Source: Phycisphaerae bacterium (lineage in GTDB: Bacteria > Planctomycetota > Phycisphaerae > Phycisphaerales > Phycisphaeraceae). From it: DNA of 41,824 nt. The stretch spans positions 1 to 41,824 of the forward strand of contig JAUHYI010000037.1 of NCBI GenBank assembly GCA_030426385.1. The letters run 5' to 3'. A program made the position numbers and the translations under genes. The notes under the pieces are model-generated. The model had not been told where the DNA came from. It saw only the letters and a program-made list of their open reading frames with translations, and did not search any database. Every line of letters starts with the position of its first letter. The stretch's first letter is position 1. This document shows positions 1 to 12,100 of this stretch, one piece after another.

Positions 1-153
1 CACAATAACAAGACTAGTCACGAGGCAGTACGGATTGTCTTGTGTGTTTGCGGGATTGTTGTGTGCAAATTTTTCGGGCATGGTGCAAGCGCCGCGTACT
101 TATGGCTACCGATTACTTCCTATTGCTAATTGCTATTGTGAGACACTTTCAAG

Positions 154-1662
154 ATGGCCACGAATGATGCTGCGACAACTCAACCAGGTACTGACACACT
201 TCTCAATGGTGTTCTGCGTGCCATCGATCGACTGATCGAGCTTGGTGAAAACCATGCGGGACTGTGGCCATCGATTGTTGACCCGGCTACTGGTGATAAG
301 CCAGCCGATATGCCTGATCCGATTGATGGGCAACGTAATGGGGATCGCAGTTTCGGTGGTTGTAATCTCATGCATGACGCCCCGTTGCTGGGCACGATGT
401 ACGGATTGGCTGAGGCATTGGGAAAAGCGCACTATGCCGAAGCCGCGGATCGATATCTGAAACGTTTTGCAATGCATTGCACGAACACGCCAAGTGGTTT
501 GTTTCCGTGGGGCGAGCATGCGTTCTGGGATTTGGAACACGATGCGATTGGCAGTTCGCATCAACGCGAAAATCCCGGCTATCCATATATTCATGATCAT
601 CTGCGTCAGGCCCCCGTGTGGCTATGGCAGAAATTACAACAATGGAATCCTGATGCGGTGCGAAAATATGCCTTGGGATTGCAATGGCATTTGAAGTCCG
701 GCGAACCCGCCGAGTATTCCCGACATGCCTGTATACATGCCGGTTCCAATGAAGTGTTCGATCATCCTGCGGTGGATGCGGAGGGTCGGCCTCGGCGTTT
801 GGTGGGGGCGAAGCATAGCGCGTGTGATTTTCCGCGGCACTGCGGTTTTTATGTATTGGATACCGCGTTTGCAGCGAGTCAGAATCCTGATGATTCTGCG
901 TTGTGGGAAATGTTGGACACGTGGTACAACTACTGGTGGCGGTATGCGGATCATCCAGAACATTTGTTGCGCATGGAAAGTCGCAGCACATTAACGCGCG
1001 ACGCGGCGCGTCAGGCCTATGCACCAGCACAGACGATGTCGTTGGGTTTGAGCCTGATGGAAGCGTCGACATTGATCGCAGAATTCAAACCGGAGTTGGC
1101 GGCGTTGATGTTTGAACGAGGCCGATTGTGGGCGTCGGCATTTTTCGCAGCACCGCATAAACCGGAGCGTGGCCAGTGGTATTGCATATGGGGTGGTGAT
1201 GATGATGAGGATGAATCGGCTGATCGGATTTCGTCGATATGGGTCAGTCGTTACGGTTATACCACGCTGAGTTGTTTAGCGATTCCATGCTTGGGCTGTT
1301 ACCGATTGACGGGCGAGGAACGCTATCTGCGTGCGGCTGAATCGATGGGACGTTCCCAGTTGTCCGTGCCGATGCCGGATGATGTGAAGGTGCCCGCGAT
1401 CGATATGGGGCTTGCGATCAGCATGTTGGCGGACCTGTATGAACAAACAGGCGATCGTATGTGGCGCGACGGCGCGTTGCGGTTATCGCATCAGGCGATT
1501 GAGCGCTATCTGCAAAATCCCTTGCCGGTCGGGGCGCAAGGTTATGCATGGTATGACTCGCAGATGGGGTCAGCCTATCTGTTGCACGGGTTGGCGCGTA
1601 CCGCGCTGTTGGCACAAGATCGTGATGCATGCCCTGTGTGGGCCGACTACACCACGCGATAA
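154..1662 (+). CDS. Uncharacterised protein, likely alpha/alpha-toroid carbohydrate-active enzyme
   Basis: This 502-residue frame has no convincing signal peptide, so the product is probably cytoplasmic. Its periodic pattern of aromatic- and Ala/Leu-rich helices (for example around residues 55-110, 240-320 and 380-490) resembles (alpha/alpha)6-barrel enzymes such as unsaturated glucuronyl hydrolases and related lyases. I cannot assign a specific family. Acidic and aromatic clusters (WGGDDDEDES near residue 348; HDAPLL near residue 74) could line an active site. It lies 77 bp upstream of a GH38 alpha-mannosidase on the same strand, so a shared operon for glycan breakdown is a fair inference. 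The ATG at 154 is the first in-frame start, with only a weak ribosome-binding site. The fold is inferred from composition and context, not from a recognised motif. Confidence 0.7.
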   Translation: MATNDAATTQPGTDTLLNGVLRAIDRLIELGENHAGLWPSIVDPATGDKPADMPDPIDGQRNGDRSFGGCNLMHDAPLLGTMYGLAEALGKAHYAEAADRYLKRFAMHCTNTPSGLFPWGEHAFWDLEHDAIGSSHQRENPGYPYIHDHLRQAPVWLWQKLQQWNPDAVRKYALGLQWHLKSGEPAEYSRHACIHAGSNEVFDHPAVDAEGRPRRLVGAKHSACDFPRHCGFYVLDTAFAASQNPDDSALWEMLDTWYNYWWRYADHPEHLLRMESRSTLTRDAARQAYAPAQTMSLGLSLMEASTLIAEFKPELAALMFERGRLWASAFFAAPHKPERGQWYCIWGGDDDEDESADRISSIWVSRYGYTTLSCLAIPCLGCYRLTGEERYLRAAESMGRSQLSVPMPDDVKVPAIDMGLAISMLADLYEQTGDRMWRDGALRLSHQAIERYLQNPLPVGAQGYAWYDSQMGSAYLLHGLARTALLAQDRDACPVWADYTTR

Positions 1663-1739
1663 TCTTGCCTGGGCGTGAGGGGTTATCGCGATGTTTGAAT
1701 TGTTTAGAATTTTTGCTGGACAGGGGCTGAGGAATAACG

Positions 1740-4385
1740 ATGAAAGTCCATTTGATTGCACAGAGTCATATCGATCCGGTTTTTATGTGGGGATGGGAAG
1801 AAGGATTAGCCACGACGCTCAACACCTGCGTGGAAGCAGTGCGTAAACTACATACATACGATGACCTGCGATTTAGTCGTTCGGATGCCCTGGTGCATGA
1901 ATGGATCAAACGGTTCTACCCGCAGGTTTGGCCCGACATACAAAAGTTTTGCCGGGAAGGGCGATGGGTGCCCGTGGGTGGTTGGTACACGCAAGCGGAC
2001 ACGAATTTGCCGTGTGGCGAAAGTTTGATTCGTCAGGCCTTGATCGGCCAACAGATATTTAAAAAGCTACTCGATCATCAAAGTGACATCGCCTATCTGG
2101 TGGATAGTTTTGGCCACCCTTCGACGTTGCCGAAAATACTCAAGCATTGCGGCTTTGAATATTTTGTATTGGGACGCCCACGTGAGCCGTTGATGAAAAT
2201 GGCTTGCGATCTGGTGCGCTGGGTTGCTGACGATGGTTCGGAAATTCTGTCGTTTCGTGTGCCGTTGGGATACAGCACGTATGCCAATGAAATTGAACGC
2301 GTGGGTGCGATGGTGGAACGTACCGAAGGACAGATGGACCGCACGATGTGCTTTTTCGGATTGGGCGATCATGGTGGAGGGCCGACGACTCAGCAGATCA
2401 ATCGATTGTTGAACTATGCCAAACACCCTGAATCGCCCGAAATGGTTTTCAGTGATCCGTATACGTTTTTTCAAGAAGCTCAACGCGAGGAATCGCCTGC
2501 AGAATTCACAGGTGATTTCGGCCCGTTCGCGATCGGATGTTATTCCGTGGCGATACGTCTGAAAATTCTCCACGACCGCGCACAACAAACATTGCTGGAT
2601 GCTGAGCGTTGGTTGGCGGTAGCGATGCAGGTTGATCCGCAATGTCCGTGGACCACGTATCGCGAAAAACTAAACGAGACGTGGCAAACGCTATTATTCA
2701 CGCAGTTTCATGACCTGTTACCCGGCACCAGCGTGCGCGAAGGTTTGGAACATGCCGAGCTTCTGGCAGGCCGTGCTTTGGCTGATGCTGCGATAGTTAA
2801 GACCTCTGCGCTCACGCATGTGAGTCAACAAATCGATAGTCAGGACGAAGGCTACGTGCGTTTGATGGTGTTCAACAATGCCACGTCCACACGCACGGTG
2901 TATTTTGAATATGAGCCATGGTTGTTCTGGCAGGACTGGAACAATTACCAGTTGCTCGATGAAAACGATCAGCCGGTCCCGCATCAGAAGATTCACCCTG
3001 GTGCGGCAGCGCGAGCCGTGGTGCGTTTAATCATCAAGCTTGATGTGCCGGGTCATGGCTATCGATCGCTGCGTGTGGTCGGGCCCGAGCCGGATTTTTC
3101 CAATCTGGCGATCCACGACGACGGCCAAGCGGAACACAATCAGCGGTCCATCGATACGCTCGCCTCGCCGCGCTACCAGTTCAGCATTGATCCCCAGCAT
3201 GGCGCATTGCATCAGGTGAATTATCGTCCGACCGATCGAGCGTTGAATCTTGAATATCTGTTTGATGCTGAGGTCAGTGAAGATGTGTCGGATACATGGT
3301 CGATGCACATCACGGGCTACAACAAACCGCTGGGTCGTTTTGCGAAAACCCGTTCATTGCAGATCGAAGAAGGGCCGTTGCGCTGGACCATGCAGTTGCA
3401 ACGCACGTATAAAAATTCCACGCTTGATCAGGAAATTCGCCTGTATGATGATGACGACATCATTGAGTGTCACAATCAACTCAACTGGCAAGAGCCGAGC
3501 TGCATTGTCAAGACATTGATTCCCAGCCCGTACAAAAATTTCCGAGTACGACGCGGTTTGGCATTTGGCAGCAGTGTGGTTGAAGAGCGACGTTGTGAGT
3601 TTTGTTTTCAAAACTGGTTGGTGATCGAGCCGATTCTCACGCCGGATTGCGAAGGCAATATTGCAAGCGGTGTTGAAGACCAGTGTGATCCTGCCCAGGG
3701 GCCGACGCATGGTTTGGCGATTCTGGTCGGACCCGGATTGCATTCAGCCGACATCACCGAGCGCGGGATTCGTCTCACGCTTGTGCGAACGCCGGTGTTC
3801 TGTCATGAGGAACTCAATCAAGCCTATCATCCTGGCGTGCGTCATGAAGTCATGGACCTGGGGCACTCGCGCAGTATGTTTGCCGTGCTGCCGCTCTGGT
3901 CGCCAGCGCATCCTGCTCAACTTGTGGATCGTGCCCAGCATCTGACCACTGGCACTGCGGTGGTTACCACCGATGCTCATGCGGGTCCGCTAGCGTCACA
4001 AGGCCAGTTCTTACATGTTTCGCCTGACAATGTCGCGGTGACAGCGGTCAAGCCCGCCGAACCGAGCGTGTCTACTGATTCGGTAGGCGTATCCGTTTCA
4101 GCGGACTCCATCGAATCTGAAGATGCCATCGTCTCCAGCGACGCCGTCATCATTCGCGTGTGGGAAACCGCAGGCAAGGACACGCTTGCGGATGTGCATT
4201 GGTTGGATCAAGTGTTCGAGGTCAATCTTGCCGCGCATAGTTTGCAAACACTCCGATTGACGCGCGATGGCACAACATGGTTTTGCCAATCCGTCAACGG
4301 CTTGGAGTGTTCACCAACTCACACGCAAGCAAGTGCACCGGGTATGTCCAGCGAACAAGGTCTTGCCAGCCCTGCGAAGTCGTAA
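1740..4385 (+). CDS. Alpha-mannosidase, glycoside hydrolase family 38
   Basis: An 881-residue retaining exo-glycosidase expected to release alpha-linked mannose from glycans. The N-terminus has the GH38 zinc-site motif HIDPVFMWGW (His10, Asp12). The motif VDSFGH contains Asp122, the expected nucleophile and metal ligand, and FTQFHDLLPGTS supplies His324 as the remaining zinc ligand. Residues about 1-270 form the catalytic domain, followed by the middle helical domain (about 280-380) and C-terminal beta domains. A low-complexity Ser/Asp/Val stretch near residues 765-800 is an odd insertion in the last beta domain. No signal peptide is visible, so the enzyme is probably cytoplasmic and acts on imported oligosaccharides. 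The start follows a GGGGCTGAGG stretch at 1722-1731 that serves as ribosome-binding site. Confidence 0.93.
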   Translation: MKVHLIAQSHIDPVFMWGWEEGLATTLNTCVEAVRKLHTYDDLRFSRSDALVHEWIKRFYPQVWPDIQKFCREGRWVPVGGWYTQADTNLPCGESLIRQALIGQQIFKKLLDHQSDIAYLVDSFGHPSTLPKILKHCGFEYFVLGRPREPLMKMACDLVRWVADDGSEILSFRVPLGYSTYANEIERVGAMVERTEGQMDRTMCFFGLGDHGGGPTTQQINRLLNYAKHPESPEMVFSDPYTFFQEAQREESPAEFTGDFGPFAIGCYSVAIRLKILHDRAQQTLLDAERWLAVAMQVDPQCPWTTYREKLNETWQTLLFTQFHDLLPGTSVREGLEHAELLAGRALADAAIVKTSALTHVSQQIDSQDEGYVRLMVFNNATSTRTVYFEYEPWLFWQDWNNYQLLDENDQPVPHQKIHPGAAARAVVRLIIKLDVPGHGYRSLRVVGPEPDFSNLAIHDDGQAEHNQRSIDTLASPRYQFSIDPQHGALHQVNYRPTDRALNLEYLFDAEVSEDVSDTWSMHITGYNKPLGRFAKTRSLQIEEGPLRWTMQLQRTYKNSTLDQEIRLYDDDDIIECHNQLNWQEPSCIVKTLIPSPYKNFRVRRGLAFGSSVVEERRCEFCFQNWLVIEPILTPDCEGNIASGVEDQCDPAQGPTHGLAILVGPGLHSADITERGIRLTLVRTPVFCHEELNQAYHPGVRHEVMDLGHSRSMFAVLPLWSPAHPAQLVDRAQHLTTGTAVVTTDAHAGPLASQGQFLHVSPDNVAVTAVKPAEPSVSTDSVGVSVSADSIESEDAIVSSDAVIIRVWETAGKDTLADVHWLDQVFEVNLAAHSLQTLRLTRDGTTWFCQSVNGLECSPTHTQASAPGMSSEQGLASPAKS

Positions 4386-4532
4386 AAGATTCAAAAGGTT
4401 AAGCCGAAAACTAAAAGCGTCAAACTAATAGCGTCGGGTCATGTTTGGATCATGCAAAGCACACCGTGGCTCAGCGCATAGTCCAGCGATTAGCCCTGTG
4501 GATAGTCCACTGGATCGCGTGCCATTACACTG
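4386..4532. other. Convergent intergenic spacer
   Basis: 147 bp between the end of the mannosidase gene and the end of the minus-strand YitT-type gene. It contains partly self-complementary stretches around CCAGCGATTAG and AGTCCACTGG, but no hairpin followed by a T tract that I would call a terminator. Confidence 0.4.
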
Positions 4533-5429
4533 TTAGCTGAACGGCGAAATGTAATAGTGCCGGGACACGCCTTCAAGATCATGGTGATAGTAAAAGCATT
4601 TCGGGTCTGCCGTGATGATGGCCTGAGTCAATCGCGGTAGTTCTTCCTGCGTGACGATGGCCCGAACCATGGAGACCTTCTCGCCTCGATAACCGCCGAC
4701 GCCTTGTTGGATGGTATAGGTGCGGTGGGTGAAGGTCGTTTTGATCGCTTGGCCGACGGCCTCGGCTTTGTCGCTGATAATGACCAGCATTGTAATTTTG
4801 AATTTGTGATAAAGATTGTTAAGTGTTTCGGCCGACGCAAAAATGTAGATGCAGGTGTACATCAGTGTGTTAACGACCGACTCGAATGCTCCATATTTGA
4901 AGAGGTCGAGCATCATGCCGAACGCGGTCGAAACGGTGGCCGCAAGGATCGCAACATAGCCAACCGGCCTGAGATATTTCATGGCGAAATAGGCACCGAG
5001 GATGTCTTCGTCACCGGTCGAGCCACGATGGCGAAAGGCCAACGCTTTGGCCGATCCAGCCAGTAATCCACCGAATAACACGAGGATGATTCGCTCATTC
5101 TCCGGCTCCGGCCTGGCAAAAATCAGGTCGGGCAGAATGGCGAGCACAACGGCTACAGTCACCACCACAATCAGTGATCGCAACGCAAAAGTGCGGCTGA
5201 CTTTCATATAGCCAAACGCTAGTAAGCCGGACTGAAAAACCAGATATAGAATGATGAAGAGCCAATCGCTCTCGAAGTAATAGGACAGCGCCGCCGCCAC
5301 GCCTTCGGTTCCTGTCAGAATGACTTTGGAAGGCAGTACAAAATACTTCAAGGCCATGGCGTAAAACACGCCCGACAACAAAATCATTGCATAAGGCCAA
5401 AGCGAGCGAGCGGATTTTATGTCGGCCAT
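4533..5429 (-). CDS. YitT family membrane protein (DUF161 plus DUF2179)
   Basis: A 298-residue protein with five or six hydrophobic segments in its first about 190 residues (YAMILLSGVFYAMALKYFV; WLFIILYLVFQSGLLAFGY; IVVVTVAVVLAILP; further segments near 125-195). A soluble C-terminal domain follows, ending FYYHHDLEGVSRHYYISPF. This is the arrangement of YitT/DUF161 proteins with a C-terminal DUF2179 ligand-binding-like domain. The first repeat contains the family-typical GTEGVAAALSYYF. The biochemical role of the family is not established; transport or sensing at the inner membrane is usually assumed. It is convergent with the mannosidase and divergent from the giant surface-protein gene. Start is the ATG at 5429 (MADIKS). 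Confidence 0.88.
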   Translation of the reverse strand: MADIKSARSLWPYAMILLSGVFYAMALKYFVLPSKVILTGTEGVAAALSYYFESDWLFIILYLVFQSGLLAFGYMKVSRTFALRSLIVVVTVAVVLAILPDLIFARPEPENERIILVLFGGLLAGSAKALAFRHRGSTGDEDILGAYFAMKYLRPVGYVAILAATVSTAFGMMLDLFKYGAFESVVNTLMYTCIYIFASAETLNNLYHKFKITMLVIISDKAEAVGQAIKTTFTHRTYTIQQGVGGYRGEKVSMVRAIVTQEELPRLTQAIITADPKCFYYHHDLEGVSRHYYISPFS

Positions 5430-6140
5430 AGTTTTGTTTGCTAATGCTTGCGAAATCGGATCAGTTCGGCCTCATCCATGAGCGGATGTGAAACCAACAA
5501 ATTCATTATCCAGCGTGGGCGTTGCCAGTCAACTGCGCAAGTGTTGGCTCATGCAAACCAACAACGCGCATCTGTGTCGCACGTGATTTGGATTGGGTGA
5601 GAAGGTGAACCCCGTTGGGTAGCGTGCATGAGATGGAAGTTGTCGCTTCGGCTCTGACGTTTATACGGTTTCAATCGATTCTATCGATCACGATCAGCGG
5701 CATGCCAATGAACAAGTCGATGGCAGGCGACTCAAACTCATAGCCACATCTTTGCGATGCCGTTCGCTCGATTCGCGGTGCTTGTTGCCAAAGTAAGCGG
5801 TTAACAAAAAACTAACTGGTGCTGTGGCGTTATGGCAAAACAGCTTGTTTTTCTGTGTGTGGCGTGCTGTTTACGCGATGTTGCCAAGGCTTGAATATCT
5901 AAGTTACAAGTATGTGGCCATTTGCACATGGCTTGCGGCTGGTTCAAATCCACACACGGGCCGGTTTGGCCATGTTATTTCAGCGTGACCCAAAGTCATA
6001 AAAATTGCGTGACGCATGATCCTGGCGGTATTGAATTGTGGCGGGTATCTGATAGGTTATACGCCTATTCCGTAGTGTGTTAGAAGTTTTTTGAATGTAA
6101 ATTTGGATTGATTGTTGAACCTTTTCGGGGAGCCTTTCAT
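5430..6140. other. Long intergenic region upstream of the giant gene
   Basis: 711 bp without a supportable gene. It must hold the promoter of the minus-strand YitT-type gene and that of the giant surface-protein gene. I see no convincing -35/-10 pair, riboswitch or tandem repeat. Small imperfect inverted repeats (ATGTGGCCATTTGCACATGG near 5912; GGCCGGTTTGGCC near 5958) are the only structure noticed. The strong ribosome-binding site for the next gene, GGGGAG, is at 6127-6132. Confidence 0.5.
6127..6132 (+). promoter_or_regulatory. Ribosome-binding site that fixes the giant gene's start
   Basis: GGGGAG lies 8 nt before ATG 6141. It makes this ATG a better start than the in-frame TTG at 6108, which has no such site. 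Confidence 0.7.
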
Positions 6141-9100
6141 ATGGCCTATCAGCGTAATCGGATGTATCCGACCATTCGTGGTTTTTTGTCGTTACGTAAC
6201 CGCCGACGTCTACAAGCCAAGTCACTCGCATCGCGTGCCAAGCGTGAAGCCCAAACGGCCTCATCATCATCACGCCAACCGATGTTCGAACCATTCGAGC
6301 CGCGCATCCTGCTGAGCGGTTCGATAGCCGGCACCGTCTGGGCCGACCTCAACGCCGACGGCATCCACGACGCCAACGAACCCGGCATGGCTGGCATCAC
6401 GGTTTATCTGGATGACAACGACAACGCCGAACTCGACTGGGTTGATGGCAATGCGAATAGCGTGTGGGATGATGGCGAGGGTGAGCGGTGGGTTATTTCT
6501 GCTACAGATAATCTGACCACTGCCGAAATCAATGAATCGGGTAATTACGAATTTGATACTCTGCCAGCTGGAAGCTACCGGATCAACCTCGATCTACCTT
6601 CCAATCATTACATGACAAATGGCACATTGCGAGAATGGGATCAATATCAATTTGTCACGAAACTGCTTGCCACTAACGACACCCGACGGTTGGATTTTGG
6701 ACGTGACGTAAGTATTGATGGCAATAAAATTGCAGTTGGCGCTTCTGGCATTTTAGGAGCGGATGTCATTAACAATGGCATGGTCTTTTTATACGAACAG
6801 CAAAACCAGACATGGGATTTGTCAGCACTTCTGACACCCACAGCAGATGAAGAAACCAGAGAATACGGGCGAAGCGTAACCATTTCAGGCGATGTTATTG
6901 CTATCGGTGAAGGAACCAGATTTAGATCTCCTGCACCAGACAGTTCTGTATTTGTATACGACAGCCCATGGTCTACAGGGGATGATTTTTCTCAACTGAT
7001 AGCAGGTAATGACGACTGGTTTGGTAATACATTAGATGTTGATAATAATCGAATGATTATTGGAGCATCCATAGCCGAAAAAGCATTTATTTATGAACGT
7101 GTCGATGGCGTATGGACCGAAGCAGCAACACTTATCTCACCAGCGTCAGGAACAGATGATCAATTTGGCCAAGGCGTAGCGATCAGTGGCGACTTCGCTG
7201 TCGTTACCGCCACAGCTGACGGTGTTTTAGCTGAAAATGCTGGCGCGGCTTATGTCTATCGGCGTGTTGACGGAAGCTGGACATCGCTTGGGAGGATTGA
7301 CAATCCTCAACCTGCGATTAGCGATGGTTTTGGGTTTGCCGTTGACATTGAAAATGACCAACTGATAGTCGGCGCATATATCGATGATAGTCATGCATTC
7401 AATGGCGGCGTGGTATTCACTTATCGCTGGAATGGTTTTGAATGGATTTCTCAGCAGACATTGCTGCCGTCAGATTTAATTACCCCACACCAGCTTTTCG
7501 GCTTTTCCGTTGAACTTAAAGATGATTATTTAATAGTTGGTGCCAGAGGTTCAGAAACTGCATACGTATTCCGATACATCAATGATTCCTGGCAACTGCA
7601 AACTCAACTTGTCGCACCAGATTCTTCGGCTCTTGATTTTTTTGGGCACGCCGTCAGCATTAGCGGCCAATATGCCGTTGTTTCCGCAATCAATGATGAT
7701 GATAGCGGTGAAAACCTGGGTTCGGCGTATCTGTTTGAAGCAACGGGCCAATCTGAGGGCACATGGATTGAGTTGGCAGAAGACGAAATCGTTGCAGATG
7801 CTGCTCTTGGTTTCACACGCGAAGCGTCAGCGAAACCAGACCTATTATCTAACTCCGACTCCGGCTTCTACGATGACGACAACCTTACCAATCGCGATAA
7901 TGCCAATGCATCGCGTACGCTTGATTTCACGATCGGCAATACAGTCGCCGGCGATACCATTTCCATTTATGCGGACGACATCGCGGATGGCGTAACTGAT
8001 CCCGTGCTTATCGGGCAAGCTGTTGCGGCTGGTGAAACCACCAGCGTCACCACCAATGGCACGTTCGATCTGACTGATGGCGAATGGAATATCACCGCGA
8101 CGGTCACCGTGCCTGATCTGGGTGAATTTGCACCATCGGATGCCCTACGAATTACGATTGATACAACATCACCATACGACGTATGGATCGACGCACTAAC
8201 CACCACGGATACGCGGCCGCCATTGACGGGAACAATATCCGACCCGACGGCGATTGTATCGGTCACACTAGATGGCCAGAGTTACTACCAGGCGAACAAT
8301 CACGGCGATGGCACCTGGTCGCTGGCGGATAATTTCCTGCCTGAATTGGCGCCCGGCACCTACACGCCTTACGTTCGTGCGACCGATCCGGCGGGGAACA
8401 GTTACGAGGTTGGTCGCATCGATGGTTTGGTCATTGCGCTGATGCCCACGTTTACGATTTCCGATGCGCAGGTTGTTGAGGGTGATAGTGGGACGGCGCA
8501 GATGGTATTCACGGTTTCGCTCGACAATCCAGCGATCGATACCATTCGACTTGACTGGCATCCGTCGCAGGATCTGTCGGCCGATGGCGCAATGCCTAAC
8601 GTGGATTATCAGGCCACCGTTGGCGGTAGTCTGATCTGGTTTGAGGGCCAGCAGCAATCCTATGACGTGTCGGTCGATGTTTACGGCGATACGGCTTTCG
8701 AATCCGACGAAACTTTTTTCCTCGATATTTTCCGTGATCCTGAATACGGCAATGGCACGTTTGAAATTGCTGACAGCCGTGGCGTTGGCACGATTCTCAA
8801 CGATGATCTGGCACCCGCGCCGCCAACGTTCTCGATCAACAACAGCATCGGCCTTGAAGGCACCGGCGGGACCACCGATTTCGTCTTCACCATCACGCCT
8901 AGCGGACCGGCCATTGATACGGTGCGCGTTGATTGGTCGCTCTTCGATCTTCCCGAATTTGAGCAATCCGCGATCCTTGGCGTTGACATGCCAAATCAGA
9001 CCGGCAATGTTGTCTGGTTCGCGGGACAATCACAGCCCATCGACATTACAGTGAGTGTCAATGCCGATAGCGACATCGAACTGCACGAATTCATTTATGC

Positions 9101-12100
9101 GCGTATTGAGGTCACATCAGGTTCCGGCACGGAATACAGGTCAGAGGGATTCGCTCTGATTTTCAACGACGACAGCGATGGCGATCCCTACGAACCTAAC
9201 GATACGCTTGCCACCGCGTTCGACCTGACGCCTTACGAATTCGAGTACATGAGCGATCATCTCGGCCTGGCCCAGCAAAACGGCGCCACGGATGAAGACT
9301 GGTATCGCATTAATATCACGCGCGAAAACCAGGTTTTTGAAGCGGGCATCTACGACTATTGGGTCACCACAGGCCTGGTCCTCGAGATGTTCGATGATCA
9401 GGGCCAACCCATTGCCAATGAAGGTGGGCCGAGCGATTCGTATGTCCGTGCCACGCTTGATGAACCACAGGCCATCTATCTACGCGTCTCTGGTGGTCTG
9501 GATATGCTCACGTATAACCTGATCTGGGGTGATACCACTCTCGGCAGCATTGGCAATTTTGTCTGGAACGATGAAAACGAAAACGGTCTGCAGGACCTTG
9601 ATGAATCCGGCATCGCTGATGTCGAGGTTTTACTGTTGGATGACGATGGCCTGCCCATTGATCAGACCACCACGGATGCCGACGGCCACTATGAATTTGT
9701 CGTTCCGGAAAATGGCACGTACCAGATTCAGGTCCTCGCGCCAGCCGGCTACATCTTTACCGAACGTTATGTGGGCAACGCATCATTCCTCGACAGCGAT
9801 TTTGATGAACAGGGCCGAAGCGATTCCATTATCGGCAATACGCTGAGCTTCAATGACACGATTGATGCGGGGTTGATCTATCGGCCTGCAACGATCACAG
9901 CCATGTCGTTCAACGATGAAAATGGCAATGGCGTTCGCGATGTCGATGAAAATGCCCCCACGGTTCAACCCACGGTTTACCTCGATCTAAACGCCAACGG
10001 CATCTACGACGAAGCGGACACAATTGGCAGATACACGGCAAGTGGAACGCATGGCTTCACAAGCCTTGCCGCCGGCACCTACATCGTCCGCCAACAAACA
10101 CCCGAGGGCTATCAACCCACCACACCGCTCGACAACGACTATCGCCTGTTCTTCTTCGCACGGGAAAACGGTGTCAGCGCTTATGATGAAACTGGTACGC
10201 ATTATTACGACATTGAGTTTCCTGCGATCGACATTCCCGAAAGCTACGTGCGCGACATGATCATCGGCCCCAATGACTGGCTCTATGCCATCCATGGAAC
10301 GTTTGATCCGATTCTTGAAGTCGTCAATCCGCTGACCGGCGAGGTTATTTCGTCACTCGTGATTCCTGGTTGGGACAATACCAACAACGGCACCTATGGC
10401 GGCATCACCGCGACCGATCGCTATGTATTCGTCGCGGACAGTTACAATACCGGCAACAGTCCCTCCGGCATTATCCGCATTGATATGCAGGCCAGCGATC
10501 CGGCCGCATCAGCCGTTCATTTCGGTCGCGACGAACCATTCGATTTCTACGCAGAATATATTGACCTGGCGATGGGACAGGACGGCAACCTCTACGCATT
10601 GGCCGGCAATGGCCGAACGGTACGCATCTTCGATCCCGAAACACTCACGGAACTGACGCCGATCACATTGAGCCAATCGGTGCGCGCCATCGCTATTGAT
10701 GCCGCCGGGGTGATCTTCGGCGCCAGTCTCGGTGGAACGGTCTGGCGTTTCGATGCCACGGGCCAAGCCACGCACAGCATCAATCCCGCCCAACTCAACG
10801 AACTGGGCGATATCGACATCACCACCGACGGCCAATTACTCGTAGCTGGGGGGTATAGCGATCCCGCGGCGATACTCACAAGCTTTGTAGACGGTGCATT
10901 TACCACCCCCACTCTCATCAATCACGGCCTCGACAACGGCTTCATCACGGCTTTCGGCGCGGTCTGGGACATGACCCTTGACGGTTATCTCGTAAACGTC
11001 GAACCCGGCGACAACGTCGGCCCGTACTACTTCGGCCAGCAGGAAATCCCCGTCGTCGATCCCAACAACGCGGAGATCCACGGCACGCAATGGGCCGACC
11101 TCAATGCCGATGGCGATCGCGATGCAGGCGAACCCGGACTTGCTGGTTGGATGATTTATCTCGATCTCAATAGCAACGGCCAACTCGACGATGGCGAGCC
11201 GACGCAAATCACCGACAGCAATGGTGCCTACGCATTCACCGGACTGGCCAGTGGTGATTACATCGTGGCTCAGGTGTTGCAGGATGGTTGGTATCAAACG
11301 GCACCGGGTTCGAGCGGAGAATTGGGTGGCGTTGCGCCGGGGGCTGCGTTGTTGGCATTGCCACCAATCACGACGACTGGCTCCGATGCGCCGGTTTATG
11401 CGCTGGGTTTATCTGTTGACGATCAAGAGGACGACGATTCATTGACGGGCCAAACGGTCGAGTCCGCGCCGCTGATCAATCTCGATGATCTACGTAACGA
11501 CGCACGCTTCGCAGGCATCGATGGCACCGGCCAAACCGTGGTCATTCTCGACACCGGCATCGATCTGGATCATCCGTTCTTCGGCCCGGACCTCAACAAC
11601 GACGGCATCGCTGACCGCATCGTTCACAACTATGATTTCAATGCCAACGATTCGATCGCCCAGGACGGCAGCGGGCACGGCTCAAATGTCGCAGGCATCA
11701 TTGGTTCGCAGGACAGCACGTACACAGGCATCGCGCCCGGCGTTGACATCATTGCCTTGCAAGTTCTCAATAGTTCCGGCAGCGGTTCATTCACCGCGCT
11801 CGAAAATGCCTTGCAATGGATCGTCACCAATGCGACGGCTTACAACATCACCGCGATTAACATGTCATTGGGCGACACGGCAAACTACACCAGCGATCAA
11901 GAACTGTACGGCCTCAACGATGAGTTGGCGGCCTTGCATGCATTGGGCGTCATCATCGTTTCTGCGGCGGGCAATGCGTTCTATGGCTTTGGCAGTCAAC
12001 AGGGTGTGAGCTATCCCGCGGCGGATGCGTCATCGTTGGCCGTCGGTGCGGTGTATGATGCGAGCATTGGCGGGGTTACTTACAGCAGTGGGGCGGTCGC

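Noticed and set aside
368..1072. 234-codon minus-strand open frame
   Set aside because: Shadow of the first gene; composition is His/Arg/Pro-rich with no domain.
5430..6140. Riboswitch or structured RNA upstream of the giant gene
   Set aside because: Only small imperfect inverted repeats; no recognised conserved core.
8268..9029. 253-codon minus-strand open frame
   Set aside because: Antisense shadow of the giant gene, whose domains are continuous here; no ribosome-binding site or domain in the reverse frame.
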